A stretch of DNA of 49,496 nt from Syntrophaceae bacterium (lineage in GTDB: Bacteria > Desulfobacterota > Syntrophia > Syntrophales > Smithellaceae), in assembly GCA_025355345.1 (NCBI GenBank), contig JANXZU010000055.1:1-49496 (forward strand). Reading direction: 5' to 3'. The translations under genes were made by a program, and so were the position numbers. The notes under the pieces are model-generated. The model was given only the letters and a program-made list of their open reading frames with translations, ran no database searches and was not told where the DNA came from. Of this stretch, positions 38,297 to 47,217 are shown in pieces (the stretch's first letter is position 1; every line of letters begins with the position of its first letter).

Positions 38297-38917
38297 TCAT
38301 TTATCGAAGCCGATACGTACTGCCCCCCAATGTTTTGCGTAAAAAAAGATAGGAACAGACAAGTCGTATATATTTTCGCCGGTATCACGATTATATCGCT
38401 GTAATAAAAATTGTTCCATACTCCTGGCAGCTGCCAGGCCGGTGCGATCATTAAACAATCGTTTAGCACGATTATTGGCTGAATCGATTTCTTTCTTGCC
38501 TGTTAACGGCCTGGAATAACGGCTATTATGTGTAGGTGCGTAACCATTAACATCGACGATTGAAACATATAAAATCCTCCGATCAGCAGCCAAATATTTA
38601 TCCAGGATTCTTTGGATTCGTTCGTCGGCTAAACTGTCATATTGGGTTTGATATTTTTGAGGATAGGTGTTGGCAACAGGTATATATAAAGTGTCAAACA
38701 ATTGATTGATAGTTAAACGTTTGGTAGTCACTAGATCATCGAATTGGGCAACTACTTCATCTCTGCATTTTTCGGCCAGGTTCTTAATTTCCAGATCAAG
38801 TCCGGTTAAGGCAGTTTGTGAAAAAGCGGTGGTGGCAAAAAATAGCAGGCAGATTCCGCCCAAAAGTATAAACGGCATTATACGATTTTTTATAAAATCG
38901 CGGATTAGCATGGTCAA
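38297..38917 (-). CDS. secreted/periplasmic sensor-domain protein paralogous to 37347-38249
   Basis: signal peptide; DVNGYAPTHNSRYSRPLTG ... RLFNDRTGLAAARS ... RDTGENIYDLSVPIF. Confidence 0.75.
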   Translation of the reverse strand: MTMLIRDFIKNRIMPFILLGGICLLFFATTAFSQTALTGLDLEIKNLAEKCRDEVVAQFDDLVTTKRLTINQLFDTLYIPVANTYPQKYQTQYDSLADERIQRILDKYLAADRRILYVSIVDVNGYAPTHNSRYSRPLTGKKEIDSANNRAKRLFNDRTGLAAARSMEQFLLQRYNRDTGENIYDLSVPIFFYAKHWGAVRIGFDK

Positions 38918-39037
38918 TTTACTCCTAATTTTTTATTTAATAAGACGTTACTTAATTACGTTTAAGCTATAATAATTTCGGTCTTTTATGTCAAGGAAAT
39001 CTTTGGAATGGAAAGGATTAAGGCTTAAATCATGGTT

Positions 39038-39069
39038 GAAGCTCTCCGCGTTTTAAAGCGGAGAGCTTC
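39038..39069. repeat. perfect 12-bp inverted repeat
   Basis: GAAGCTCTCCGC-GTTTTAAA-GCGGAGAGCTTC. Confidence 0.85.
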
Positions 39070-39091
39070 AGGTTTCAGGTAACGAAATAAT

Positions 39092-39571
39092 TTATTTAGC
39101 CGAACGCACCGGAAGCGCCCTTGTTCCGTAGGTGTGAGACTGCAGATACCAGAAGCGCGAGCCAAGAACAAAATTAAATTGAGCGGCGTCGGGACCACGT
39201 GTCTCCGATGCCCATGGAGCGAAACATGTTATTTCAATTAACTTAGTTGTTACATGAATATCAAAACTTGAATAGCATGGTGCCGGGCGGGTTTTTTTTG
39301 CATCATACAAGCTGACTAACTCATCCTGCGTAGGCATCCTCCAATCATCGTAGCCGCCACCGCGATAATTCTCGCAATAGGATTTGGCATCTGTCCAGCT
39401 TAGATCGCTGCCATTGTCCTTTGCTGCCCACATCAGGTTTGTCTGTGTGTCCAGAACAGTCTCATTGGTGCGATGGAGAATAAAACGACCTTTCTGAGCG
39501 GCTTCCACAATAGTTGTTCCCATCATGGTAATAATGGCGATAACAAGCATCATTCCTAAAGTTTTTCTCAT
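39092..39571 (-). CDS. DUF1566/Lcl C-terminal domain protein
   Basis: TNLMWAAKDNGSDLSWTDAKSYCENYRGGGYDDWRMPTQDELVSL; signal peptide. Confidence 0.85.
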   Translation of the reverse strand: MRKTLGMMLVIAIITMMGTTIVEAAQKGRFILHRTNETVLDTQTNLMWAAKDNGSDLSWTDAKSYCENYRGGGYDDWRMPTQDELVSLYDAKKTRPAPCYSSFDIHVTTKLIEITCFAPWASETRGPDAAQFNFVLGSRFWYLQSHTYGTRALPVRSAK

Positions 39572-39601
39572 TTTTCCCTCCTTATTTTATAATAAAATTT
39601 G

Positions 39602-39630
39602 TTGACATAAAAAATCAATCGCATTATATA
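39602..39630 (+). promoter_or_regulatory. sigma70 promoter for tRNA-Gln
   Basis: TTGACA-17 nt-TATATA, followed by GC-rich discriminator. Confidence 0.7.
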
Positions 39631-39684
39631 CACTCCGCCCGAAAACAAAACGGCAAACATTTTCAACAGACTGACATTCGTTGC

Positions 39685-39758
39685 TGGGGAATCGTTCAAT
39701 GGTAGGACAACGGACTCTGACTCCGTGAATTAAGGTTCGAGCCCTTATTCCCCAGCCA
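39685..39758 (+). tRNA. tRNA-Gln (anticodon CTG), CCA encoded
   Basis: TGGGGAA...TTCCCCA-G-CCA acceptor; ACGGA-CTCTGAC-TCCGT anticodon arm; GGTTCGAGC T-loop. Confidence 0.95.
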
Positions 39759-39761
39759 ATT

Positions 39762-41450
39762 TTAATTTTTTACTGTTTTAGTCCATGAATCCCGTAGCGG
39801 TACGATGCGATTAAAAATAGGCTTATCGGCTACAGAATCCTCATCAACACAAAAATATCCCAATCTTTCAAACTGATATTTGCTTCCCGGCTCCACATTT
39901 TTAAGGCTCAACTCCGCATAGCAGGAAGTCAGAATCTCAAGAGATCCAGAATTCAGATATTTTGTAAAGTCTTCCGCTTCACTTCCCGGATCTTCAATGC
40001 TAAACAGCCGATCGTACAACCTCACCTCCGCGGGTATACAGTGTTGGGCTGAAACCCAGTGAATAACACCCTGTACCTTTCGTCCGTCAGCCGGTGGTCC
40101 ATTGCGTGTTGCCGGATCATAGGTGCAGTGCAACTCAACAACCTCACCTGTTTTCTCGTCTTTCACCATGCTTTCAAATTTTATGATATAAGCATTTCTC
40201 AGGCGTACCTCACGACCGGGCCCGAGGCGATTATATTTACTGGGCGGATTCTCGGAAAAGTCGTCACGCTCGATATACAACGACCTGGAAAAGGGAATCT
40301 TGCGCGTTCCCATTGCCGGATTTTGTGGATGGTTGGCGCATTCAAATTCTTCTGCCTGGTTTTCCGGGTAATTGTCGATCACTACCCGCAGGGGCCGCAA
40401 AACGCTCATTACCCTTGGCGCCCGTTCATTGAGATCCTCACGAACACAATGTTCAAGCAGGGAGACATCAATCAGGTTGTCATTTTTGGCCACACCGATC
40501 TGGGCGCAAAATTTTCTAATGGCTTCAGGTGTGTAGCCCCGGCGTCGCATTCCCGTTACAGTGGGCATTCGCGGATCATCCCAGCCTTGTACAAAGCCGT
40601 TTTTTACCAGTTCAATAAGTCGTCGCTTGCTGAGAACCGTATAACTTAAATTGAGACGGGCAAATTCGATTTGCTGTGGGCGGTTACCTTTGATTAGTCT
40701 CTCTACAATCCAGTCGTACAGGGGACGGTTGTTTTCGAACTCCAGGGTACAAATGGAGTGGGTGATTCCTTCCAGAGCGTCGGAGAGGCAGTGGGCAAAA
40801 TCGTACATGGGATAAATTACCCATTTTGTTTCTGTCCTATAATGCGGTTCGCGTTTGATGCGGTAGATGACAGGGTCTCGCAGAACAATGTTGGCAGATG
40901 CCATGTCGATTTTGGCGCGCAGTGTATGGGCGCCATCGGCAAATTCGCCGGCCCGCATCCGGGAGAACAAATCCAGATTCTCTTCAACAGTGTGGTTGCG
41001 GTAGGGGCTATCCTTGCCCGGTTCGGTGAAGGTTCCACGATGATCCCGCACCTCATCGGCGTTCAAGCTGCAAACGTAGGCGTTGCCGGCTTTGATAAGT
41101 TCAACAGCAAATGAATAAATCTGTTCAAAATAGTCAGAGGCATAAAACAGACGGTCTTGCCAGTCAAATCCTAACCAGCGGACATCGCGGATAATCGATT
41201 CCACATATTCCATGGATTCGCCGAGAGGGTCGGTATCATCGAGTCTTAGATTACATGTTCCCGAATACTGCGCGGCAATGCCGAAGTTGAGGCAAACCGA
41301 TTTGGCATGTCCAATATGGATATAGCCGTTTGGTTCGGGTGGAAAACGGGTAGCAACGTGTGCTCCTTTTTTGCCGGTCAGGGTACGTAGACCTTCATCG
41401 ATGATATCACGTATAAAATCATTTTGGGGTAAGGTTGTCGGTTGAGTCAT
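39762..41450 (-). CDS. glnS: glutaminyl-tRNA synthetase
   Basis: [40 protein letters not shown]. Confidence 0.96.
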   Translation of the reverse strand: MTQPTTLPQNDFIRDIIDEGLRTLTGKKGAHVATRFPPEPNGYIHIGHAKSVCLNFGIAAQYSGTCNLRLDDTDPLGESMEYVESIIRDVRWLGFDWQDRLFYASDYFEQIYSFAVELIKAGNAYVCSLNADEVRDHRGTFTEPGKDSPYRNHTVEENLDLFSRMRAGEFADGAHTLRAKIDMASANIVLRDPVIYRIKREPHYRTETKWVIYPMYDFAHCLSDALEGITHSICTLEFENNRPLYDWIVERLIKGNRPQQIEFARLNLSYTVLSKRRLIELVKNGFVQGWDDPRMPTVTGMRRRGYTPEAIRKFCAQIGVAKNDNLIDVSLLEHCVREDLNERAPRVMSVLRPLRVVIDNYPENQAEEFECANHPQNPAMGTRKIPFSRSLYIERDDFSENPPSKYNRLGPGREVRLRNAYIIKFESMVKDEKTGEVVELHCTYDPATRNGPPADGRKVQGVIHWVSAQHCIPAEVRLYDRLFSIEDPGSEAEDFTKYLNSGSLEILTSCYAELSLKNVEPGSKYQFERLGYFCVDEDSVADKPIFNRIVPLRDSWTKTVKN

Positions 41451-41638
41451 ATAAGAAAAGTCCTCTTCTTAAAAAGAAATTACGGACTGATATCTATAAT
41501 ATTCATGGAAATATATCAAGGGCATAACTTCAGGATAATAAGTGAAATGGGAAAATGAATGTTTTGCAATGAAGTTTGTTAGCCGAATTATCCTGCATAA
41601 GCAGTGTAAAATACCACGCAGCTTGCTGCGAAAATTTT

Positions 41639-41666
41639 CAAAGCTTGCTTTGGGGTTCACACCCGT
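41639..41666 (-). repeat. 3'-end interspersed repeat overlapping stop codon
   Basis: minus-strand ACGGGTGTGAACCCCAAAGCAAGCTTTG, matches 21710-21742. Confidence 0.65.
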
Positions 41667-42223
41667 TGTTGTTTCTTTAAGTCTTCAGTCAGTTGGCTTA
41701 AGAGCGTCAGCTGCTTTTGTTGAATTAAAATTAATTCATTCCACTGTCCCTCCCGGAGAAAATCAATTTTTTCATGCAGCCCGATTATTTCAAGTTCCGC
41801 TTTTAAATTGACTTCATAATCGTGTTCCGCACTCAATCTATCTTTGTATGCCTGTCGATTTTGAGACATTAAAATAATTGGAGCTTGAATGGCAGCAAGC
41901 ATAGATAAAACAAGGTTTAGCAGGATGTATGGATATGGATCAAATGAGCTGTTAAGCCTGATTAGAATGAACGAATTCAGGATAATCCATATAACCATCA
42001 CACACGCAAATATCGAAATAAATATCCAGGATCCTCCAAAGTAAGCGACTTTATCAGCCATCTTCTGGCCTAAAGTCATTTGTTCGGAAAAGTCTTGAAC
42101 AATATTTGTCGAGATCGGTGTCCTTTCGGTAATATGATGAGCAACATGCTTTTCCTGGTCAGTAAGCTTTTCATATTCAGAACTAAATAGTTTTTCCGCT
42201 GTATCGCGAGTTTTCTTATCCAT
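41657..42223 (-). CDS. DUF1003 membrane protein
   Basis: MADKVAYFGGSWIFISIFACVMVIWIILN, DPYPYILLNLVLSMLAAIQAPIILMSQNRQ; start MDKKTRDT 42223. Confidence 0.9.
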   Translation of the reverse strand: MDKKTRDTAEKLFSSEYEKLTDQEKHVAHHITERTPISTNIVQDFSEQMTLGQKMADKVAYFGGSWIFISIFACVMVIWIILNSFILIRLNSSFDPYPYILLNLVLSMLAAIQAPIILMSQNRQAYKDRLSAEHDYEVNLKAELEIIGLHEKIDFLREGQWNELILIQQKQLTLLSQLTEDLKKQQRV

Positions 42224-42363
42224 TATAATAATCCTTTGCGCGCCTTGCTGATCTACATGTCCATCGAAAAAAGTTTTCTTTGGTAACAACCATGATCACT
42301 TCGTATTGATGATTGCTTCTACTTTATCCTTGCCAAAAGCCTGGATAAATTCACCCACTGTCT

Positions 42364-43014
42364 CTACTTACCGGAGATTATCTTTGCCACCGGAAAGTTT
42401 ATATGAAAATTTTCAATCCTTTTTACATACCATGGTCTGAATTGCGCAATATCGGGGAATAAAGCGCTATCCGCTGTTACGCTGAGAATTTTCGCAAGCT
42501 TTCCGTAACCGCTCCCTTTGAAGCTGGTAAAAAATGATTTCCCTTCCAGATTGTGCATAAGGGGCAGCGGATACATGTTGGTAGAAATCGGGATATGCAA
42601 ACGCCTGCGTAATAAAGTTATGTCAAGACATGTCCGCCCGTTGACGGAAATACTTATGCGTTCAGTCCTGTCTTGAATTTTCTGAAAATTAAAATCGGCC
42701 AGCTCTTTCGGAATTCCCCAATTTTCTCTGCCATTCACGACGCTTTCCATTGTAGAGACGTATATTTTAGAGATGGAGAAGTATGATTTCCCGTCATGAG
42801 AAAATCTGCCCGGCATGAACAGCAACTCCTGATAAGGGCCGGCGGTAGATGAGCTGTAATTCACCAGCATGACAAGCCCGAATCCGCCCTTGTAGCGGGA
42901 AAGCATTTCCGGGGAAACAAATCCGTTCTTCTGCACAAATTCCCTCTGGAAACGGTAGAGAATAATATAGCCTTCTCCGGTTAAATCCCATGGCGCGGGA
43001 ACTCTATTAGTCAT
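42364..43014 (-). CDS. acetoacetate decarboxylase (ADC)-like protein
   Basis: GPYQELLFMPG, GRENWGIPKELADF. Confidence 0.7.
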   Translation of the reverse strand: MTNRVPAPWDLTGEGYIILYRFQREFVQKNGFVSPEMLSRYKGGFGLVMLVNYSSSTAGPYQELLFMPGRFSHDGKSYFSISKIYVSTMESVVNGRENWGIPKELADFNFQKIQDRTERISISVNGRTCLDITLLRRRLHIPISTNMYPLPLMHNLEGKSFFTSFKGSGYGKLAKILSVTADSALFPDIAQFRPWYVKRIENFHINFPVAKIISGK

Positions 43015-43136
43015 TGTAATTTCTCCAGTTTAACAACATGCGGCACATATTTAACACGGTTACGCTAAAATGACAACACTTGCGATATTTGCCTATCATA
43101 ATTATTGAGGAAAAAACATCATGCATTCCTCATGAT

Positions 43137-43211
43137 CAATTGTCATTGTGAGGAGCGCCTTGCGCTCCGTGGCAATCTAAAATATCAGTACTCTCCCTCG
43201 CAAAGACATTG
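43137..43211. repeat. interspersed palindromic element, copy 3 (truncated)
   Basis: AATTGTCATTGTGAGGAGCGCCTTGCGCTCCGTGGCAATCT..ACTCTCCCTCGCAAAGACATT. Confidence 0.7.
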
Positions 43212-43290
43212 CCCACAGTCTGACGACCGGGGAATCCAAAAGCTTTGAATGTGCTGAAAGTCTTAATTGGTAAGGCTTTGCTGAGCATTT

Positions 43291-44064
43291 TCAATCCAGT
43301 GAAACGAGGGCGCTTTCTTTTTCTCTGGATGTAAGAGTGACTTCAACTTTCAGGTCGTTTCTCTGCCCGATGAAATGATGAAAAGTGCCGAGTGCCAATT
43401 CCGGCGTATTATTGCTTGCGGAAAGATGGGAAAGAAACACGTGCTTAAGCCGGGAAGAAGCGTGCTCCAGTAAAAGCCGCGCTGCCTGTGTGTTTGATAG
43501 ATGGCCTGAATCAGAGGCAATCCTTGCCTTCAGATAGGGTGGATAGTACCCGGTACGCAACATATCGTCATCGTAGTTGGATTCCAGAAATACCGCGTCG
43601 GCGTTCTGGATATGAGAAGTGACGCTTGCGCATTTACAACCGATGTCCGTCATCACCGCAACTGTCTTCCCCTCCGCAGAGACTGAAAAACTGCAAGGTT
43701 CCGTTGCATCATGGGATTTTAGAAATGTATTAACACAGATTTTGCCAAGCTGCACCTGCATGCCGGGTGCAAAGAAGTTGAGGGATGAACCCCTGAGAAT
43801 CTTTCCGTAGGAAGAATAAGTTTTGGAAGTAATGAAGACCGGAATGGCGTATCTTTTGGTGAATGCATCAAGCCCGCGAATATGATCCGAATGCTCATGG
43901 GAGATGAAGACGCCGCGCAGCTTGGACACGGAAAGACCAAGCCTGGCCATCCGCTCCACAATCTGTCTGGCGCTGATGCCTGCATCCACAAGAATGGCAT
44001 CATCGTTATTCTCAAGATAGTAGCAGTTGCCATTACTTCCGGAAGCTATAGATGCAATATTCAT
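43291..44064 (-). CDS. MBL-fold metallohydrolase (YycJ/WalJ-like)
   Basis: MNIASIASGSNGNCYYLEN, VFISHEHSDHIRGLDAF; start 44064 (ORF-track N-terminus lies in repeat). Confidence 0.87.
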   Translation of the reverse strand: MNIASIASGSNGNCYYLENNDDAILVDAGISARQIVERMARLGLSVSKLRGVFISHEHSDHIRGLDAFTKRYAIPVFITSKTYSSYGKILRGSSLNFFAPGMQVQLGKICVNTFLKSHDATEPCSFSVSAEGKTVAVMTDIGCKCASVTSHIQNADAVFLESNYDDDMLRTGYYPPYLKARIASDSGHLSNTQAARLLLEHASSRLKHVFLSHLSASNNTPELALGTFHHFIGQRNDLKVEVTLTSREKESALVSLD

Positions 44065-44122
44065 AGTGAAACTCCAATTACGAAAGCGAAGCGCAGCGGA
44101 ATTGGTAAGTTGAACTATCCCG
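44065..44122. repeat. composite interspersed repeat, reverse orientation copy
   Basis: minus strand GCGGGATAGTTCAACTTACCAATTCCGCTGCGCTTCGCTTTCGTAATTGGAGTTTCAC, same end blocks as 10546-10654. Confidence 0.65.
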
Positions 44123-44698
44123 CAATCTTTATCCCGCCTGCATGCGCCAGAAAAAGGCATTTTCTTCGTCATACTAACAGGCAGAAGCATAGGAATGACG
44201 GGGATTAGCTGATGGTGCCAATTAATTAGAACCGTCCCCAATTATTATTTGCTTGAGGATGTTTACAACATTAGGGAAGCCACGCTTGTATGTCAAGCAA
44301 ATTTTCCACAATCTTTATCCCGCCCGCATGCGCTATGAAAATGGTAACTGTGGGGTAATTGGGGTCAGGTCATGAAATATAAGTTTTCAGTCTCCCGTGA
44401 GTATTTCACGATTATATAATGATGAATGACGAATAACCCGCGATACTTAGCGTGCGGTATAATTCGGCCAGTAAGTTTCAGTGTCGCAGATGCCCTTTAG
44501 GGTACACTATGTTTCTGAAGTTTTGGTCTCGTTAATAAAACTTCTTAAAAATAATACAAGAAAAAACATGTGTTTGCTGGTTGTGAAAACAAGGGAATGA
44601 AGAAGAATTATTTACATGCCGGATTCCCGCCTTCGTAACCTGAATACCCTGAAGGGCACTATAGGGTTATCTGCGACGCGAATGACAGTGGAAAAAAG

Positions 44699-45418
44699 TT
44701 ATCCTCCCAGATACGCTTCCTTGACGCGTGGATTGCCCATAAGTTCCTTGCCTGTACCGGAAAGGACGATACGGCCTGTTTCCAGAACGTAACCGCGAGA
44801 GGCGATGTGCAAAGACATATTGGCGTTTTGTTCCACAAGTAAAATTGTTTTACCTGCCTTGTTGATTTCAGCAATGGTTTGAAAAATATCACGCACCAGA
44901 ACAGGGGAAAGTCCCATGGATGGCTCATCCATAAGCAGCATTTGCGCATCAGTCATCAGCGCCCGGCCGAAAGCCAGCATCTGCTGCTCGCCGCCGGAGA
45001 GCATTCCGCCCAACTGCTTTTTTCGCTCCCGCAGACGGGGAAACAGGGTAAAGATACGTTCAAAATCGCTGGCAATCTTTTCTTTGTCTTTGCGCTGCCA
45101 GGTGGCAAGTTTTAAATTTTCCAGTACGGTCAAATTGCCGAAGATGCCGCGTCCTTCGGGCACATGGGCAATACCTCTGGCGACAATTTGATCGGCAGGA
45201 ATTTGTTTTAAATCATTGCCCCTATAAGTAATTGCGCCGCTGTAAGGTATCACGCCGGATATTGCCCGCAGGATGGAAGATTTGCCCGCGCCATTGGCAC
45301 CGATCAATGTGACAATCTCACCCTCACGCACATCAAAGGAAACATCATGCACAGCGCCGATGTTATTGTAGGCGACATTTAAATTCCGAACATTAAGCAA
45401 CGCCTCTTTTGCACTCAT
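44699..45418 (-). CDS. livF: branched-chain amino acid ABC transporter ATP-binding protein LivF
   Basis: GANGAGKSS, LSGGEQQMLAFGRALM, LLMDEPSMGL. Confidence 0.93.
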   Translation of the reverse strand: MSAKEALLNVRNLNVAYNNIGAVHDVSFDVREGEIVTLIGANGAGKSSILRAISGVIPYSGAITYRGNDLKQIPADQIVARGIAHVPEGRGIFGNLTVLENLKLATWQRKDKEKIASDFERIFTLFPRLRERKKQLGGMLSGGEQQMLAFGRALMTDAQMLLMDEPSMGLSPVLVRDIFQTIAEINKAGKTILLVEQNANMSLHIASRGYVLETGRIVLSGTGKELMGNPRVKEAYLGG

Positions 45419-46185
45419 ATTTTAACTTCCTCACCCAGATAGGCTTCCATGACTTTAGGATTGTTTTGAATTTGCGCGGGCAGGCCTTCGGCAATAGTTG
45501 CCCCGAAATCAAGCACTACCAGGCGTTCGCAAATACCCATGACCAGTCGCATCTGGTGCTCAATTAAAATGATGGTTACCGAAAATGTTTTTCTAATCCA
45601 ACCGATAAATTCCATAAGCGAGATAATCTCATTGGGGTTCATTCCCGCTGCCGGTTCATCCAGTAATAGTAATTTAGGTTCTGTAGCCAGCGCCCGCGCG
45701 ATCTCCAGTTTGCGCTGCAAACCGTAAGGCAGGCTTCCGGCGGCAACATTCGCAAGATCGTCCAGCTTGAAAATTATCAGCAATTCCATCGCCATACCGG
45801 CAATGCGTTTTTCCTCCGCGCGGAAACGGCCGATGTGCAGAAGCGCTTCCAGCGGGCTATAAATAATTTTTCCGTAATAAGCGATACGGACATTATCCAG
45901 AACGGTCAGTTCCTTAAACAGGCGGATATTTTGAAAGGTGCGGGCAATGCCCAGTTTGTTGATCTGATGAGGTGTCTGCCCGACAATCTCTTTTCCTGAG
46001 AACTGAATAGTTCCCTCTGTAGCGCGATAGACGCCGGTGATGAGATTAAAGAGTGTAGTTTTCCCCGCTCCGTTGGGTCCGATGATTCCTACCAGTTCAT
46101 GCGGTGCAAGTGTGAAGTTGAAATCGTCAACAGCGCATAGCCCGTCAAAACGATGAGTAATGTGTTTAGCTTCAAGCAGAGGCAT
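45415..46185 (-). CDS. livG: branched-chain amino acid ABC transporter ATP-binding protein LivG
   Basis: GPNGAGKTTLFNLITG, RTFQNIRLF, LLLDEPAAGMNP. Confidence 0.93.
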   Translation of the reverse strand: MPLLEAKHITHRFDGLCAVDDFNFTLAPHELVGIIGPNGAGKTTLFNLITGVYRATEGTIQFSGKEIVGQTPHQINKLGIARTFQNIRLFKELTVLDNVRIAYYGKIIYSPLEALLHIGRFRAEEKRIAGMAMELLIIFKLDDLANVAAGSLPYGLQRKLEIARALATEPKLLLLDEPAAGMNPNEIISLMEFIGWIRKTFSVTIILIEHQMRLVMGICERLVVLDFGATIAEGLPAQIQNNPKVMEAYLGEEVKI

Positions 46186-47215
46186 CGGTAGCCTCCTTCT
46201 TCTTTTGCCGCAGAATCTTAACGAGTATTAGATCGCGTAGCGGCACAAACATTTTTGCTTCTCGCAGGCCCATGATGCCGCGCGGCCGGTAAATCATCAG
46301 CAAAACAAGCATCAGCGGCATCAAGACCATCCGCCATACTCCCATCGGCCTGAGTATCTCCAGCAGAATTGTATAGATGATTGCCCCGAGAATCGAACCG
46401 GCAATGGAGGCGATGCCGCCCAGATAAACCATAATCAGGATGTCGGTTGATTTGAGAATATCAAACATGCGTGGGTTGATGAACTGAAGAGCGTGAGCAA
46501 AAAGACCTCCGGCAATCCCTGCAAAAAAAGAGGAGACGACAAACGCAATGATTTTTACCTGTCGCGTGTTGACGCTCATGAGGCTTGCGGCTATTTCATC
46601 TTCCCGAATGGATAAAACACCGCGCCCGAATTTGGAATAAACAAGGTTGCGGATAACCCACACCGATAAAACCGTCCAGAAGAAAACCCAGGGCAGGGTG
46701 GTGAGTTTATCCATACCCAGAAAACCGCGCGGGCCGCCCACGGCGTCAATATTTTCCAGGCAGGATTTGACAATCATGCCAAAAGCCAGCGTGACGATGG
46801 CCAGATAGTCGCCCCTTGTTTTAAAAGAAGGTATGGCCACTAAGAATCCAATAAGCGCCGCGCCGATGCCGCCTGTAAGAATTGCTACAGGGAAAAGAAA
46901 GTTAACGGAAGCTTGCGGAAAAACGCTTACGGTGAGGATGGATGCGATGTAAGCGCCGATAGCCATGAACCCTGCATGCCCAACGGAAAACTCGCCCATA
47001 TAACCGTTAATCAGATTGAGGCTGACAGTGAGAATGATATTTATCCCGACATAAATCAAAATCAATTGGACGTATTGATCCAATATCTCCAGCCTTGCGG
47101 CGGCTATGGAAAATAGTAATCCCGCTAGAATAAAAACCGGCCAGAAAAAGCGATGCGCGGTAAGTGTGTGCCATCGGGTAAGCAGTTGGGAATATGTGGT
47201 GGTGAATTTATCCAT
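46172..47215 (-). CDS. livM: branched-chain amino acid ABC transporter permease LivM
   Basis: GYMGEFSVGHAGFMAIGAYIASIL; polytopic. Confidence 0.92.
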   Translation of the reverse strand: MDKFTTTYSQLLTRWHTLTAHRFFWPVFILAGLLFSIAAARLEILDQYVQLILIYVGINIILTVSLNLINGYMGEFSVGHAGFMAIGAYIASILTVSVFPQASVNFLFPVAILTGGIGAALIGFLVAIPSFKTRGDYLAIVTLAFGMIVKSCLENIDAVGGPRGFLGMDKLTTLPWVFFWTVLSVWVIRNLVYSKFGRGVLSIREDEIAASLMSVNTRQVKIIAFVVSSFFAGIAGGLFAHALQFINPRMFDILKSTDILIMVYLGGIASIAGSILGAIIYTILLEILRPMGVWRMVLMPLMLVLLMIYRPRGIMGLREAKMFVPLRDLILVKILRQKKKEATDASA

Positions 47216-47217
47216 GA

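Noticed and set aside
40059-40649. 196-aa plus-strand ORF
   Set aside because: Antisense shadow within glnS
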